A stretch of 64,000 nt of DNA. It comes from Vulcaniibacterium gelatinicum (GTDB taxonomy: Bacteria; Pseudomonadota; Gammaproteobacteria; Xanthomonadales; Xanthomonadaceae). Within the stretch, counting starts at the first letter, position 1; each line of letters begins with the position of its first letter. Made by a program: the position numbers and the translations under genes. Under the pieces are notes generated by a model that ran no database searches, had not been told where the DNA came from, and saw only the letters and a list, made by a program, of their open reading frames with translations. The stretch lies in NCBI RefSeq assembly GCF_008033445.1, contig NZ_VNKO01000011.1, forward strand, positions 1 to 64,000, written 5' to 3'. Below are positions 22,277-31,361 of this stretch, piece by piece.

Positions 22277-23308
22277 ATGCGCGTCCTCGGCATCGAAACC
22301 TCCTGCGACGAAACCGGCGTGGCCGTGTACGACACCGCCCGGCCCGGGGCGGACGGGCTGCGCGCGCATGCGGTCTACAGCCAGGTGGCCCTGCACGCCG
22401 AGTACGGCGGGGTGGTGCCGGAGCTGGCCAGCCGCGACCACGTGCGCAAGCTGCTGCCGCTGGTCCGGCAGACCCTGGCCGAGGCCGGGCTGTCGGTGCG
22501 CGACCTGGACGGGGTGGCCTACACCGCCGGGCCGGGGCTGGTCGGGGCGCTGCTGGTCGGGGCCGGGGTGGCGCGGGCGCTGGCCTGGGCGCTGGAGGTG
22601 CCGGCGATCGGCGTGCACCACATGGAAGGCCACCTGCTCGCGCCGATGCTCGAGGACCCGGAGCTGGCGCCGCCGTTCGTGGCCCTGCTGGTGTCCGGCG
22701 GGCACACCCAGCTGGTCGCGGTGGACGGGATCGGCCGTTACCGCCTGCTCGGCGAGACCCTGGACGACGCCGCCGGCGAGGCCTTCGACAAGACCGCCAA
22801 GCTGCTCGGCCTGCCGTATCCGGGCGGGCCGCACCTGGCGGCACTGGCCGAGCAGGGACGCCCCGGCACGTTCCGCTTCGCCCGGCCGATGACCGACCGG
22901 CCGGGGCTGGATTTCAGCTTCAGCGGCCTGAAGACCCAGGTGCTGCTGGCCTGGCAGAAGAGCGACCAGGGCCAGGCCACCCGCGCCGACCTGGCGCGCG
23001 GGTTCGAGGACGCGGTGGTGGACACGCTGGCGATCAAGTGCGAGCGCGCGCTGGAGGCCGCCGGCTGCGACACGCTGGTGATCGCCGGCGGCGTGGGCGC
23101 CAACAAGCGCCTGCGCGCGCGGCTGCAGGCGATGGCGCAGGCGCGCGGTGGACGGGTGCGGTTCCCGCGTCCGGCGCTGTGCACCGACAACGGCGCGATG
23201 ATCGCCTTCGCCGGCGCGCTGCGGTTGCAGGCCGGGCAGCATGACGACACCGCGATCCGGGTGACCTCGCGCTGGGACATGGCGGCGTTGCCGGCGGTGT
23301 CCGGATAG
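22277..23308 (+). CDS. tsaD: tRNA N6-adenosine threonylcarbamoyltransferase TsaD
   Basis: A 343-residue ASKHA-fold enzyme that transfers the threonylcarbamoyl group to A37 of ANN-decoding tRNAs, working with TsaB and TsaE. Iron ligands His115 and His119 lie in [10 protein letters not shown]. The nucleotide-binding loops are [35 protein letters not shown] and [13 protein letters not shown]. The ATG at 22277 begins the conserved RVLGIETS. Divergent from rpsU, the classic location for this gene. folB follows after 9 bp. Confidence 0.97.
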   Translation: MRVLGIETSCDETGVAVYDTARPGADGLRAHAVYSQVALHAEYGGVVPELASRDHVRKLLPLVRQTLAEAGLSVRDLDGVAYTAGPGLVGALLVGAGVARALAWALEVPAIGVHHMEGHLLAPMLEDPELAPPFVALLVSGGHTQLVAVDGIGRYRLLGETLDDAAGEAFDKTAKLLGLPYPGGPHLAALAEQGRPGTFRFARPMTDRPGLDFSFSGLKTQVLLAWQKSDQGQATRADLARGFEDAVVDTLAIKCERALEAAGCDTLVIAGGVGANKRLRARLQAMAQARGGRVRFPRPALCTDNGAMIAFAGALRLQAGQHDDTAIRVTSRWDMAALPAVSG

Positions 23309-23317
23309 GGAGACAGG

Positions 23318-23680
23318 ATGGACAGGGTTTTCATCGAGGGCCTCGAGATCGAGGCGCTGATCGGCATCTACGACTGGGAGCGGCGGGTGCGCCAGCCGCT
23401 GGTGTTCGACATCGAGATGGCGTTCGACAATCGCCGGCCCGCGGCCAGCGACCGGATCGAGGACACGCTCGACTACAAGGCGGTGAGCAAGCGCCTGATC
23501 GGGTATGTGTCGCAGACCGATTTCGGCCTGGTGGAGACGCTGGCCGAGCGTTGCGCGGAGTTGATCCTGGACGAGTTCGGGGTGCATCAGGTGCGGCTGA
23601 AGCTGAGCAAGCCCGGTGCGGTGCGCGGGGCGCGCGCGGTGGGCGTGATCATCGAGCGCGGGCGCGCGGAGGGCGGATGA
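23318..23680 (+). CDS. folB: Dihydroneopterin aldolase FolB
   Basis: A 120-residue enzyme that cleaves 7,8-dihydroneopterin to 6-hydroxymethyl-dihydropterin in folate synthesis. The family start VFIEGLEIEALIGIYDWER contains the conserved Tyr and Glu residues, and Lys in DTLDYKAVSKRL and LSKPGAVRGARAVGV complete the active-site pattern. A GGGAGACAGG ribosome-binding site precedes the ATG. The stop overlaps the folK start, so product and next enzyme are made together. Confidence 0.95.
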   Translation: MDRVFIEGLEIEALIGIYDWERRVRQPLVFDIEMAFDNRRPAASDRIEDTLDYKAVSKRLIGYVSQTDFGLVETLAERCAELILDEFGVHQVRLKLSKPGAVRGARAVGVIIERGRAEGG

Positions 23681-24168
23681 GCGCGACCGCGAAGGCGTAC
23701 CTGAGCCTGGGCAGCAACATCGAGCCGGAGCGGCATCTGCGGTCGGCGGTGGCGGCGTTGCGGGCGCGGTTCGGGGCGGTGGTGCTGTCGCCGCTGTACC
23801 GGATGCCGGCGGTGGGCTTCGCGGGGCCGGATTTCCTCAACGCGGCGGCGATCGTGGACAGCGATCTGGATCCGTTCGCGTTGACGGAGTGGCTGCACGA
23901 GCTCGAGCGTGAGCACGGGCGGCAGCGCGGCAGCGTGCGCAACAGCAGCCGGACGCTGGATGTGGACATCGTGTATTTCGACGATCTGGTGCTGGACGGG
24001 CCGGGGCACCTGCAGCTGCCGCGGCCGGAGCTGCGGCATGCGTTCGTGCTCAAGCCGCTGGCCGACATCGCGCCGGAGTTCGTGGACCCGGTGCGCAAGC
24101 GCACGCTCGCCGAACTGTGGGCGGCGCATCCGGAGCACGGGCGGGCGTTCGAGACGGTGGCGTGGTGA
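23677..24168 (+). CDS. folK: 6-hydroxymethyl-dihydropterin pyrophosphokinase FolK
   Basis: A 163-residue HPPK that transfers pyrophosphate from ATP to the FolB product. It shows LSLGSNIEPERHLRSAV at the N-terminus, the substrate region REHGRQRGSVRNSSRTLDVDI with the metal-binding DVD, and PRPELRHAFVLKPLADIAP. It overlaps folB by 4 bp. No further folate gene follows directly; the next 600 bp are repeats, and a pteridine reductase lies beyond on the opposite strand. Confidence 0.96.
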   Translation: MSATAKAYLSLGSNIEPERHLRSAVAALRARFGAVVLSPLYRMPAVGFAGPDFLNAAAIVDSDLDPFALTEWLHELEREHGRQRGSVRNSSRTLDVDIVYFDDLVLDGPGHLQLPRPELRHAFVLKPLADIAPEFVDPVRKRTLAELWAAHPEHGRAFETVAW

Positions 24169-24775
24169 GTCGTCGCCTGCGCTGGAGCTGACCGGCTTCG
24201 GTTTCGGGGATGCCGAAGCGGCGGGTTGCATGGTTGGCCCGGAGCTGGTCTGGTTGCGAGAGGCTTGGTCGGCTCCTGTTCTAGTTGCGGGAAGCATTGG
24301 TCGGCCCGGGTCCGGTGCGCGGGAGGTGTCGCTCTCCGCTCGGTCAGGACATCCTGTCCTGACTCGCGCGCCGGCCATCCATGGCCGGCTTGACGCGACA
24401 CCCCCCGCACACCGGACCCTTGGGTGGCCTCTCGGCGCTTGAGCCGAAAGCAACAGCCACAGCCACAGCCAAATGGATCCCGGCTTGCGCCGGGGCGACG
24501 GCGTCGAAGCTTTGACACGCACACCCCCGAGGCGTCGGTATGCCTGGGGTGGGGTTCGAGCAGGCCAAGGATGGCCTGCGGCCGCGTGTCGGAGCCGGAC
24601 GCGGAGCCCACGCGGCGAACCCCACCCCAGGCATACCGGCGCCCCACCCGAAGCGGCAAAGACACACATGCACTGCCGCAGCGCACGATGGGCATACCGG
24701 CGCCCCCGCCGGAAGCGACGAAACATGCACCGCACGACAGGCACACTGGAGGAGTGCGGGCGGGCTCGCGCGGAC
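24169..24775. repeat. Gene-free 607-bp interval packed with palindromes and tandem units (repeat site B)
   Basis: This gap between folK and the convergent pteridine reductase has no credible gene. From left: about three degenerate ~31-bp tandem units starting GTTGC (24227-24310); GTCAGGACA/TGTCCTGAC (24343-24363); a stem around CCGGCCATCCATGGCCGG; CCCGGC/GCCGGG near 24480; the 28-bp inverted repeat at 24531-24643; and two ~61-bp tandem units beginning GGCATACC at 24630 and 24691. Modules recur at sites A, C and D. Confidence 0.85.
24531..24643. repeat. Long inverted repeat (28-bp arms) inside repeat site B
   Basis: Arms 24531-24558 and 24616-24643 are complementary over 28 positions with one G-T pair, including a perfect 22-bp block. 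The 57-nt centre carries its own stems (GCAGGCCA/TGGCCTGC and CCGCGT/ACGCGG). The size and structure resemble a miniature mobile or REP-type element. The right half, 24591-24639, recurs at 56123-56171 with a single difference. Confidence 0.85.
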
Positions 24776-25513
24776 TCAGGCTTCCAGCATCCGCCCGCCG
24801 TCCACGCGCAGGATGTGGCCGGTGACGTAGCCGGCGTCGCGCAGCAGCCAGCGCACCGCCTCGGCGATCTCCTCGGGCGTGCCGATGCGGCCCAGCGGCG
24901 TGCGCGCGAGCATCGCCGCCTTCGCCGCCTCGTCCTTGCCCCCTTCCGGCCACAGGATCGCGCCCGGCGCGACCGCGTTGACCCGCACCTCGGGCGCCAG
25001 CTCCAGCGCCAGCGCCCGGGTCATGTGCACCAGCGCCGCCTTGCTCATCCCGTACACGACGTGGTCGCGCAGCGGACGCTCGGCGTAGATGTCGGCGAGG
25101 TTGACGATCGCCCCGCGCGTGGCGCGCAGGTGCGGCGCCGCCGCCTGGGCGAGGAACAACGGCGCGCGCGCGTTGGCCGCGAACAGCAGCTCCCACTGCG
25201 CCGGCGTGACCTGCCCGAACGGCGTCGGCACGAAGCTCGAGGCGTTGTTGACCAGCGCGTCGAGCCGGCCGAACCGGCCGACGGCCTGCGCGACCAGTTC
25301 CGGCAGCCGGTCGCACTCGGCCAGCTCGGCCTGCAGCGCGAGCACGCTGCCCGCGCGTGCGCCTTCCAGCTCGGCGACCAGCGCCTGCATCGCCGCCGTG
25401 CTGCCGCGGTACTGCACGGCGAGATCGTAGCCATCGGCGTGCAGGCGGCGCGCGATCGCCGCGCCGATGCGGCGCGCGGCGCCGGTGACCAGGGCGACGG
25501 GGCGGGAGGACAT
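24776..25513 (-). CDS. Pteridine reductase (FolM/PTR1-like short-chain dehydrogenase)
   Basis: A 245-residue NADPH-dependent SDR. TGAARRIG carries the arginine pair typical of pteridine reductases, in place of the usual TGxxxGIG. NNASSF with the serine after NNA is also PTR1/FolM-like. The catalytic Tyr and Lys are in YGMSKAAL, and VAPGAILWPEG follows. It probably reduces dihydrofolate or dihydropterins, a backup to classic DHFR. Its place beside folB-folK supports this, although it lies on the opposite strand across the repeat interval. Confidence 0.88.
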   Translation of the reverse strand: MSSRPVALVTGAARRIGAAIARRLHADGYDLAVQYRGSTAAMQALVAELEGARAGSVLALQAELAECDRLPELVAQAVGRFGRLDALVNNASSFVPTPFGQVTPAQWELLFAANARAPLFLAQAAAPHLRATRGAIVNLADIYAERPLRDHVVYGMSKAALVHMTRALALELAPEVRVNAVAPGAILWPEGGKDEAAKAAMLARTPLGRIGTPEEIAEAVRWLLRDAGYVTGHILRVDGGRMLEA

Positions 25514-25535
25514 CGCGGGGCTCCGGGACGGAACA

Positions 25536-25579
25536 GGGGTCAGGGTACGTTTTCGCACGCGAAAATGTACCCTGACCCC
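25536..25579. repeat. REP-like 21-bp inverted repeat abutting a start codon
   Basis: Arms 25536-25556 and 25559-25579 are inverted copies with one mismatch and only 2 nt between them. Each arm reads GGGGTCAGGGTAC followed by a T-run and CGC. GGGGTCAG-GTAC palindromes are, from memory, a REP type linked to Y1-transposase (RAYT) genes. The ATG of the next gene begins at 25580, immediately after the element. Confidence 0.85.
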
Positions 25580-26767
25580 ATGACGCAGACCCCGCCCCCG
25601 CCCGATCCCGAAGCGCTCGCCCACAGCGAGCGGCTGCGCGCGCTGATCGTCGAGCAGATCCGCGCCGCCGGCGGCGCGATCCCGTTCTCGCGTTTCATGG
25701 AGCTGGCGCTGTACGCGCCGGGGCTGGGCTACTACAGCGCCGGCGCGACCAAGTTCGGTGCCGCCGGCGATTTCGTCACCGCGCCCGAACTCGGCCCGCT
25801 GTTCGCCGCCTGCGTGGCCGATGCGCTCGCGCCGGTGCTGCGCCAGCTCGGCCCCGATGCCGGGTTCCTCGAACTCGGCGGCGGCAGCGGCGCCTTCGCC
25901 GAGGTGGTGCTGAAGAAGCTGATGGCGCTGGATGCGCTGCCGGCGCGCTACGCGATCCTCGAACCGAGCGCCGACCTGCGCCAGCGCCAGCAGGCGCGCC
26001 TGCGCGAACGGCTGGGCCCGCTGCTGTTCGACCTGGTCGAATGGCTCGACGGGCCGCCGCAGCACGCATGGAGCGGTGTGCTGTTCGCCAACGAGGTGCT
26101 GGACGCGCTGCCGACCCCGCGCTTTTCGATCCATGGCGGGCAGGTGTACGAGGAGCACGTCGCGCTCGATCCGCAGGGCCGCTTCGTGCGCAGCGAGCAG
26201 CCGGCCGACGCGCTGCTCAGCGCCGCGGTGCGGCACGTGGAGCGCCAGCTCGAACAGCCCTTCGCCGAAGGCTACCGCTCCGAGCTGCTGCCGCAGCTGC
26301 CGTACTGGCTGCAGGCGGTGACCGGGCCGATGCAGGACGGCGCGCTGCTGTTCGTGGACTACGGCTATCCGCGCCGCGAGTACTACCGGCCGCAGCGGCG
26401 CGAGGGCACGCTGCGCGCGTTCCGCCGCCACCACCTGGTCGAGGACGTACTGGCTTTCCCCGGCCTGCAGGACGTCACCGCCTCGGTGGATTTCACCGCC
26501 CTGGCCGAGGCCGGCACCCACGCCGGCTTCGACTTCGCCGGCTACTGCTCGCAGGCGAGCTTCCTGATCGGCAATGGCCTGGAACGCAACCTGGCCGAGG
26601 CCGAGGCGCGCGCGGCCGACGAGACCGCGCGGCTGAAGCTGCGCCAGCAGGCCAAGCTGCTGACCCTGCCCTCGGAGATGGGCGAGCGCTTCCAGGCGAT
26701 GGGCTTCGCGCGCGGGGTCGGCTTCGACCACGCGTTCGTGGTCGGCGACCTGAGCTGGCGCCTGTGA
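25580..26767 (+). CDS. Class I SAM-dependent methyltransferase, MidA/NDUFAF7 family
   Basis: A 395-residue protein of the COG1565 family, whose eukaryotic member NDUFAF7 methylates an arginine of a complex I subunit. It shows FSRFMELALYAPGLGYYSAG, GDFVTAPELGPLF, the SAM-binding loop FLELGGGSGAFAE and VLFANEVLDALP. The ATG at 25580 directly follows the REP-like palindrome with no Shine-Dalgarno; an in-frame ATG at 25565 lies inside the palindrome. Translation may be leaderless or weak. It overlaps the next start by one base. Confidence 0.92.
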   Translation: MTQTPPPPDPEALAHSERLRALIVEQIRAAGGAIPFSRFMELALYAPGLGYYSAGATKFGAAGDFVTAPELGPLFAACVADALAPVLRQLGPDAGFLELGGGSGAFAEVVLKKLMALDALPARYAILEPSADLRQRQQARLRERLGPLLFDLVEWLDGPPQHAWSGVLFANEVLDALPTPRFSIHGGQVYEEHVALDPQGRFVRSEQPADALLSAAVRHVERQLEQPFAEGYRSELLPQLPYWLQAVTGPMQDGALLFVDYGYPRREYYRPQRREGTLRAFRRHHLVEDVLAFPGLQDVTASVDFTALAEAGTHAGFDFAGYCSQASFLIGNGLERNLAEAEARAADETARLKLRQQAKLLTLPSEMGERFQAMGFARGVGFDHAFVVGDLSWRL

Positions 26768-27159
26768 TGTGGGGCGAAGGCGCGCTCAAGCCGCTGCGGC
26801 GGCCGCGGCTGTGGCTGGGCCTGTGGTGGGCGGCGGTGTTCGCCGGGATCGTGGTCTCGCTGGTCCCGCCGCCGCCGGTGCCCGCGCCGCCGGGATCGGA
26901 CAAGGCCGTGCACGCGCTCTGCTACGGCCTGCTCGGCGCCGGGGCGGTGCAGCTGTTCGCCACCGGCGCGGCGCTGTGGCGCGCCGGCCTGGGGCTGGTG
27001 GCGCTGGGCCTGGCCCTGGAGGTCGCGCAGGGCTTGCTGACCGAGACCCGTCAGTTCGACCTGCGCGACGCGCTGGCCAACACCCTCGGGGTGGGCCTGG
27101 GCCTGCTGACCCGGGCCACCCCCTGGTGTGACCTGCTGCTGCGCTGGGAGCGGCGCTGA
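26767..27159 (+). CDS. VanZ-like membrane protein
   Basis: A 130-residue protein with about four hydrophobic segments, at roughly residues 15-35, 48-66, 70-88 and 103-120. Segments SDKAVHALCYGLLGA and LEVAQGLLTETRQFDLRDALANTLGVGLG match VanZ-like proteins (DKxxHxxxYxxL, E...Q, D...N..G). No enzymatic role is known for most members. The TGATG overlap with the methyltransferase implies co-translation. Confidence 0.85.
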   Translation: MWGEGALKPLRRPRLWLGLWWAAVFAGIVVSLVPPPPVPAPPGSDKAVHALCYGLLGAGAVQLFATGAALWRAGLGLVALGLALEVAQGLLTETRQFDLRDALANTLGVGLGLLTRATPWCDLLLRWERR

Positions 27160-27188
27160 CCGGTCGTCGGCCGGCGCTGCGGCGCAGC

Positions 27189-27217
27189 TTGTGAACGCTT
27201 CGTTAAGCGGCTAGATG
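27189..27217 (+). promoter_or_regulatory. Putative promoter of the frameshifted TonB-dependent receptor
   Basis: TTGTGA (27189-27194) and TAGATG (27212-27217) are separated by 17 bp. A strong ribosome-binding site AAGGGGAG (27242-27249) and the ATG at 27256 follow. The intact expression signals make a recent frameshift or a sequence error more likely than long decay. Confidence 0.5.
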
Positions 27218-27255
27218 AATGGCCACGGGGAACTGTCACCCAAGGGGAGCCATCC

Positions 27256-29852
27256 ATGCGCCGCACCATTCCGCACCGTCTGACCGTCGCCATCGCCCTG
27301 GCCCTGGCCGCGCCCGCGCTGGCCGCGCAGGAAACCGCCACGCCGTCCGACGCCGGGCAGGACGAGGCCACCACCCTCGACACCGTGACCGTCACCGGCA
27401 CCCGTACGCCGGGTCGCTCGCCGATCGAGTCGCTGTCGCCGATCGACGTGTTCCGCCCGAACCTGCTCGAGCGGCAGGCCTCGGCCGAGTTCACCGACCA
27501 GCTCGCCAACATCGCGCCGTCGTTCAACACCCAGCGTTTCCCGATCGCCGACGGCACCGCGTTCGTGCGCCCGCCAACCTGCGCAACCTGCCGCCGGACC
27601 AGACCCTGGTGCTGATCAACGGCAAGCGCCGCCATCGTTCGGCACTGGTGAACCTGCAGACCGAGCCGTTCGGCACCGTCAACCAGGGCGCGCAGGCGGT
27701 GGACTTCGGCCTGATCCCGGCCGCCGCGATCCAGCGCGTGGAAGTGCTGCGCGACGGTTCCTCGGCGCAGTACGGTTCGGACGCCATCGCCGGCGTGATC
27801 AACATCCTGCTCAACGACAGCCCCGAGGGTGTGCGCATCGACACCCAGTACGGCTCGACCTACGAAGGCGACGGCGACAAGTTCCGTTCCTCGATCAACT
27901 TCGGCCTGCCGCTCGGCCAGGGCGGCTTCTTCAACATGACGGCCGAGTACTTCGAGAGCGACTTCACCTCGCGCGGGGTGCCGCGCGCGGACGCCGCGGT
28001 GGTCGCCGCGGCCCGCCCGGGGCAGGTGCCGTTCAACGGCCTCGGCCAGCGCTGGGGTGATCCCAATGCCGAGGGCATCCGCTCCTTCATCAACGCCGAG
28101 TCGCCGCTCGGCGAAAGGATGAGCCTGTACGGCTTCCTCAGCCATGCGGACACGGAGTACGACTCGAGCTTCTTCTACCGCACGCCGGTCGGCGTGGCCG
28201 GCGTCACCCCGCGTGGCACGCTGTTCGTGGACGGCAACGGCGACGGGCGGGCCGATCCGGTGGCGCAGTCCATCGTGGACGCCATCCGCGCGCGCGGCCT
28301 GAACCCGGACGACTATCTGACCCGCGACGCCACCAGCCCGTCCGGCTACATCGCCCTCAACCCGATCCACGTCCGGTTCCCGGGCGGCTACACGCCGACC
28401 TTTGGCGCCGAGATCGAGGATTACGAGGGTGTGTTCGGCGCCAAGGGCGAGACCGGCGCCGGGCTGCGCTGGGACGTGAGTCTGCGCCAGGGCGAGAACG
28501 AGATCGTCTATACCCTGGTGGACTCGATCAACCCGAGCCTGGGCCGGCTCAGCCCGACCACGTTCACGCCCGGGCACCTGACCCAGCTCGAGCGCGGCCT
28601 CAACCTGGACTTCGTGTACCCGTGGCAGACCGACCTGTTCGCCTCGCCGGTGAACGTGGCCTTCGGCGCGGAGTGGCGCGAGGAGACCTACAAGATCGCC
28701 GCCGGCGATCCGGCGTCGTACGAGCGCGGACCGACCTTCATGCTGTTCGGCTTCGGTTCGGATGGCTTCCAGGGCGATGAGCCGCAGGCGGCCGGCGAGT
28801 TCAGCCAGTACAGCCGGGCCGTCTATCTCGACCTCGAAGCCGACGTGACCGGGCGGTTGACGATGGGCCTGGCCGGGCGGTTCGAGGACTCCTCCGCGTT
28901 CGGCAGCACCCTCGACGGCAAGCTGTCGGCACGTTTCGAGGCGAGTGACGCGGTGGCGCTGCGCGCCACGGTCAACACCGGCTTCCGTGCGCCGACGCCG
29001 GGCCAGATCAACACCCTGGACATCACCACCACGGCCGACGCCAGCGGCAGGCTGATTCCGCTCGGCACCTTCCCGGTCAACAGCCCCGTCGCGATCGCGC
29101 TGGGCGCACAGCCGCTGCGGGCGGAGGAATCGTTCGCCTACTCCGTTGGCCTGGTGTACACGCCCAGCAGCAGTTTCAGCTTCACCGCCGACTACTACAA
29201 CATCGACATCGACGACCGGATCGCGCTGCGCAACTTCAGCATCGCGCCCGGCTCGCCCGAGGAGCGGGCGCTGCTCGACGCCGGCATCCCGCTCGCGGCG
29301 CTGCCTCGGCAGGTGTCGTACTTCAGCAACGGCTTCGACACCACCGTCCAGGGCCTGGACCTGGTGGCGATCTACCGCGCCGACTTCGGCGAGTGGGGCA
29401 CCGGCACCTTCGACGTGCGCCACAGCTGGAACAGGCAGGAGGTGGACCACGTTGACCTGGTGCCCGGCACGACGACGCCGATCATTGACGCCGAGCGCGT
29501 GGCCGACCTGGAGAACCAGTTGCCGAACCACCGCACCGTGCTGACCTTCGACTGGCGTTCGCCCTGGAACTTCAACCTGACCGCGCGCGCGAACCGCTAC
29601 GGCGGCTGGGAGGACTTCACCTTCGGCGAGAAGGCGACGTTCGGGTCGGAGTGGCTGTTCGACCTGGCGGTGGGCTTCGACCTGTTCGACGACCGCGTGC
29701 ACGTGACCGTCGGCGGCAACAACATCTTCGACAACTACCCCGACAAGGAAACCAACGCGGTGCTGAACTTCCTCGGCGCGCAGTACCCGCTGTCCTCGCC
29801 GTTCGGCTTCAACGGCGGCGAGTGGTACGTGCGGGTCGGCGTCGAGTTCTGA
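27256..29852 (+). pseudogene. TonB-dependent receptor with one-base frameshift in the plug domain
   Basis: The first frame encodes a signal peptide, a TonB-box-like DTVTVTGTRT and the start of the plug, up to DGTAFVRP. At 27571-27575 one base is missing, and the rest continues in another frame as ANLRNLPPDQTLVLINGKRRHRS, RVEVLRDGSSAQYG, and a complete 22-strand-type barrel ending in VRVGVEF. Restored, it would be about 865 residues, a normal outer-membrane receptor length. The frame-1 product stops after 119 residues. It may be a genuine pseudogene, a phase-variable gene, or a sequencing error; no long homopolymer is present at the site. Confidence 0.85.
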
Positions 29853-29873
29853 GGGATCACTGCCGGCAACGGG

Positions 29874-29901
29874 GCGACGGGCGGCTGCGGCCGCCCGTCG
29901 C
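29874..29901. terminator. Hairpin after the first TonB-dependent receptor
   Basis: A 12-bp perfect stem (GCGACGGGCGGC / GCCGCCCGTCGC) with a TGCG loop lies 21 bp after the receptor stop and is followed by GTTTCC. It is placed to end both this gene and the convergent cca gene. Confidence 0.75.
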
Positions 29902-29937
29902 GTTTCCGGGGGGCGACGACGACGGCACGCCCCGCGG

Positions 29938-31167
29938 TCAGGGGCGCTTGCCGGTGGCCGCGGCGATCGCGGCGATGCGCGCGCGCTCGAGCGCGGCACC
30001 GAGCGCGGGGCCCTGCAGGCCGTCATCGGCGACCTGCCCGGCGCGCACCGACTGCGCAGCGGCGAGCGCGGCGAGCAGGGCGCGGCCCTGCGGATAGTCG
30101 TCCTCGGCATGGCCGGCGCGGCCGCGCTTGTCGGCCTCGCACACCAGGGCGAAGCGGCGCACGCGCTCCGGCCGGCGCAGGCCGTCGCAGCGCTGCAGCA
30201 GCGCGTACACGGTCGTGGCGCGCAGTTCGTCGAAGCGGTGCATCACCAGGTGCTCGCGGCAGGCCAGTTCGGCCAGCGCGCGATGTTCGTTCGGCACCTT
30301 CAGCCGTTCGCACAGGGCGCGCAGCGGCGCAAGGCCGGCGCGTTCGTGGCCGACGTGGCGCGGCAGCACGTCGGCCGGGGTCAGCGCCTTGCCGAGGTCG
30401 TGGGTCAGCGCGGCGAAGCCGACGATGTCGTCGCCGGGGGCGAGCCGCGCGGCCATGTCGCAGACCAGTTCGATGTGCACGCCGGTGTCCACCTCGGGGT
30501 GGAATTCGGCGCGCTGCGGCACGCCGTACAGGGCGTCCACCTCCGGCAGCACCACGGCGAGCGCGCCGCAGGCGCGCAGGGTATGCAGGAACGCCGAGGG
30601 CCGCGGTGCGGCCAGGGCGCGCGCCAGTTCCTGCCACACGCGTTCGGGGGTGAGGTCGGTCAGTTCGCCGGCGGCGACCATCTCGCGCATCAGGGCGAGC
30701 GTCTGCGGGGCGAGGGTGAAGCCGAGCGGGGCCAGGCGTGCGAGGAAGCGTGCGGCGCGCAGGACGCGCAGGGGATCCTCGACGAAGGCCGGGCCGACGT
30801 GGCGCAGGACGCGCGCCTGGAGGTCGGGCAGGCCGCCGAAGGGATCGAGCAGTGCGCCGGTTTCGTCTTCGGCGATGGCGTTGATGGTGAAGTCGCGGCG
30901 TTCGAGGTCCTGTTCGAGGGTGACCGAGGGGTCGGCGTGGACGACGAAGCCGCGGTGTCCGCGCCCGGTCTTGCGTTCGGTGCGGGCGAGGGCGTACTCC
31001 TCGCCGGTGTCGGGGTGCAGGAACACGGGGAAGTCGCGGCCGACGGGCCGGAAGCCGCGCGCGAGCATGGCCTCGGGGGTGGCGCCGACGACGACGAAGT
31101 CGCGGTCGCCCGGCGGCAATCCGAGCAGCCGGTCGCGCACGGCGCCGCCGACGAGGTAGGTCTTCAT
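29938..31167 (-). CDS. cca: Multifunctional CCA tRNA nucleotidyltransferase with HD domain
   Basis: A 409-residue enzyme that adds or repairs the CCA end of tRNAs. The nucleotidyltransferase head shows [22 protein letters not shown] with the metal-binding Dx[11 protein letters not shown] and [10 protein letters not shown]. The C-terminal HD-type phosphohydrolase region shows [20 protein letters not shown] and [11 protein letters not shown], as in E. coli Cca. The ATG at 31167 starts the conserved MKTYLVGG. Upstream lies repeat site C. Confidence 0.95.
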   Translation of the reverse strand: MKTYLVGGAVRDRLLGLPPGDRDFVVVGATPEAMLARGFRPVGRDFPVFLHPDTGEEYALARTERKTGRGHRGFVVHADPSVTLEQDLERRDFTINAIAEDETGALLDPFGGLPDLQARVLRHVGPAFVEDPLRVLRAARFLARLAPLGFTLAPQTLALMREMVAAGELTDLTPERVWQELARALAAPRPSAFLHTLRACGALAVVLPEVDALYGVPQRAEFHPEVDTGVHIELVCDMAARLAPGDDIVGFAALTHDLGKALTPADVLPRHVGHERAGLAPLRALCERLKVPNEHRALAELACREHLVMHRFDELRATTVYALLQRCDGLRRPERVRRFALVCEADKRGRAGHAEDDYPQGRALLAALAAAQSVRAGQVADDGLQGPALGAALERARIAAIAAATGKRP

Positions 31168-31216
31168 CCGCGCGAGTGTATCGGGGGGCGGTTGGGTTGG
31201 CAGGAACCAGGATTGA

Positions 31217-31345
31217 TTGCGGGAAGCATGGTCGGCCCGGGCATACCGGCGCCCCCGCCCGAAGCGACAGCAACGCCCCGCCCGAAGCGACCGACACGCG
31301 CACACGCGCCGTCACGCCGTACGATGGGTCTACCGGCATCTTCGT
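31217..31345 (+). repeat. Dispersed intergenic repeat, site C
   Basis: TTGCGGGAAGCATGGTCGG (31217-31235) matches 24285-24304 of site B but for one extra T there. It is fused directly to GGCATACCGGCGCCCCCGCC (31240-31259) and CCGAAGCGACAG, then a second CGCCCGAAGCGAC and a late TACGATGGGTCTACCGGC. The middle inverted-repeat module of site B is absent. It occupies the gap between cca and slt. Confidence 0.72.
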
Positions 31346-31361
31346 CCCGCAGGCGTCGCCA

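Noticed and set aside
24343-24744. Possible CRISPR array in the repeat-filled gap
   Set aside because: The repeats are few, degenerate and unevenly spaced, without conserved repeats of fixed length or unique spacers, and no cas genes are nearby.
24473-25579. N-terminal extension of the MidA-like protein through the repeat site and across the pteridine reductase gene
   Set aside because: The extension crosses non-coding repeats and is antisense to a clear SDR gene; family similarity begins only after the ATG at 25580.
27562-27580. Programmed -1 ribosomal frameshifting in the TonB receptor
   Set aside because: There is no X XXY YYZ slippery heptamer and no reason for such a signal in a plug domain; a base loss or sequencing error is simpler.
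27051-30110. A 1019-aa minus-strand frame opposite the frameshifted receptor
   Set aside because: Low-complexity shadow of the receptor coding sequence with no recognisable motif.
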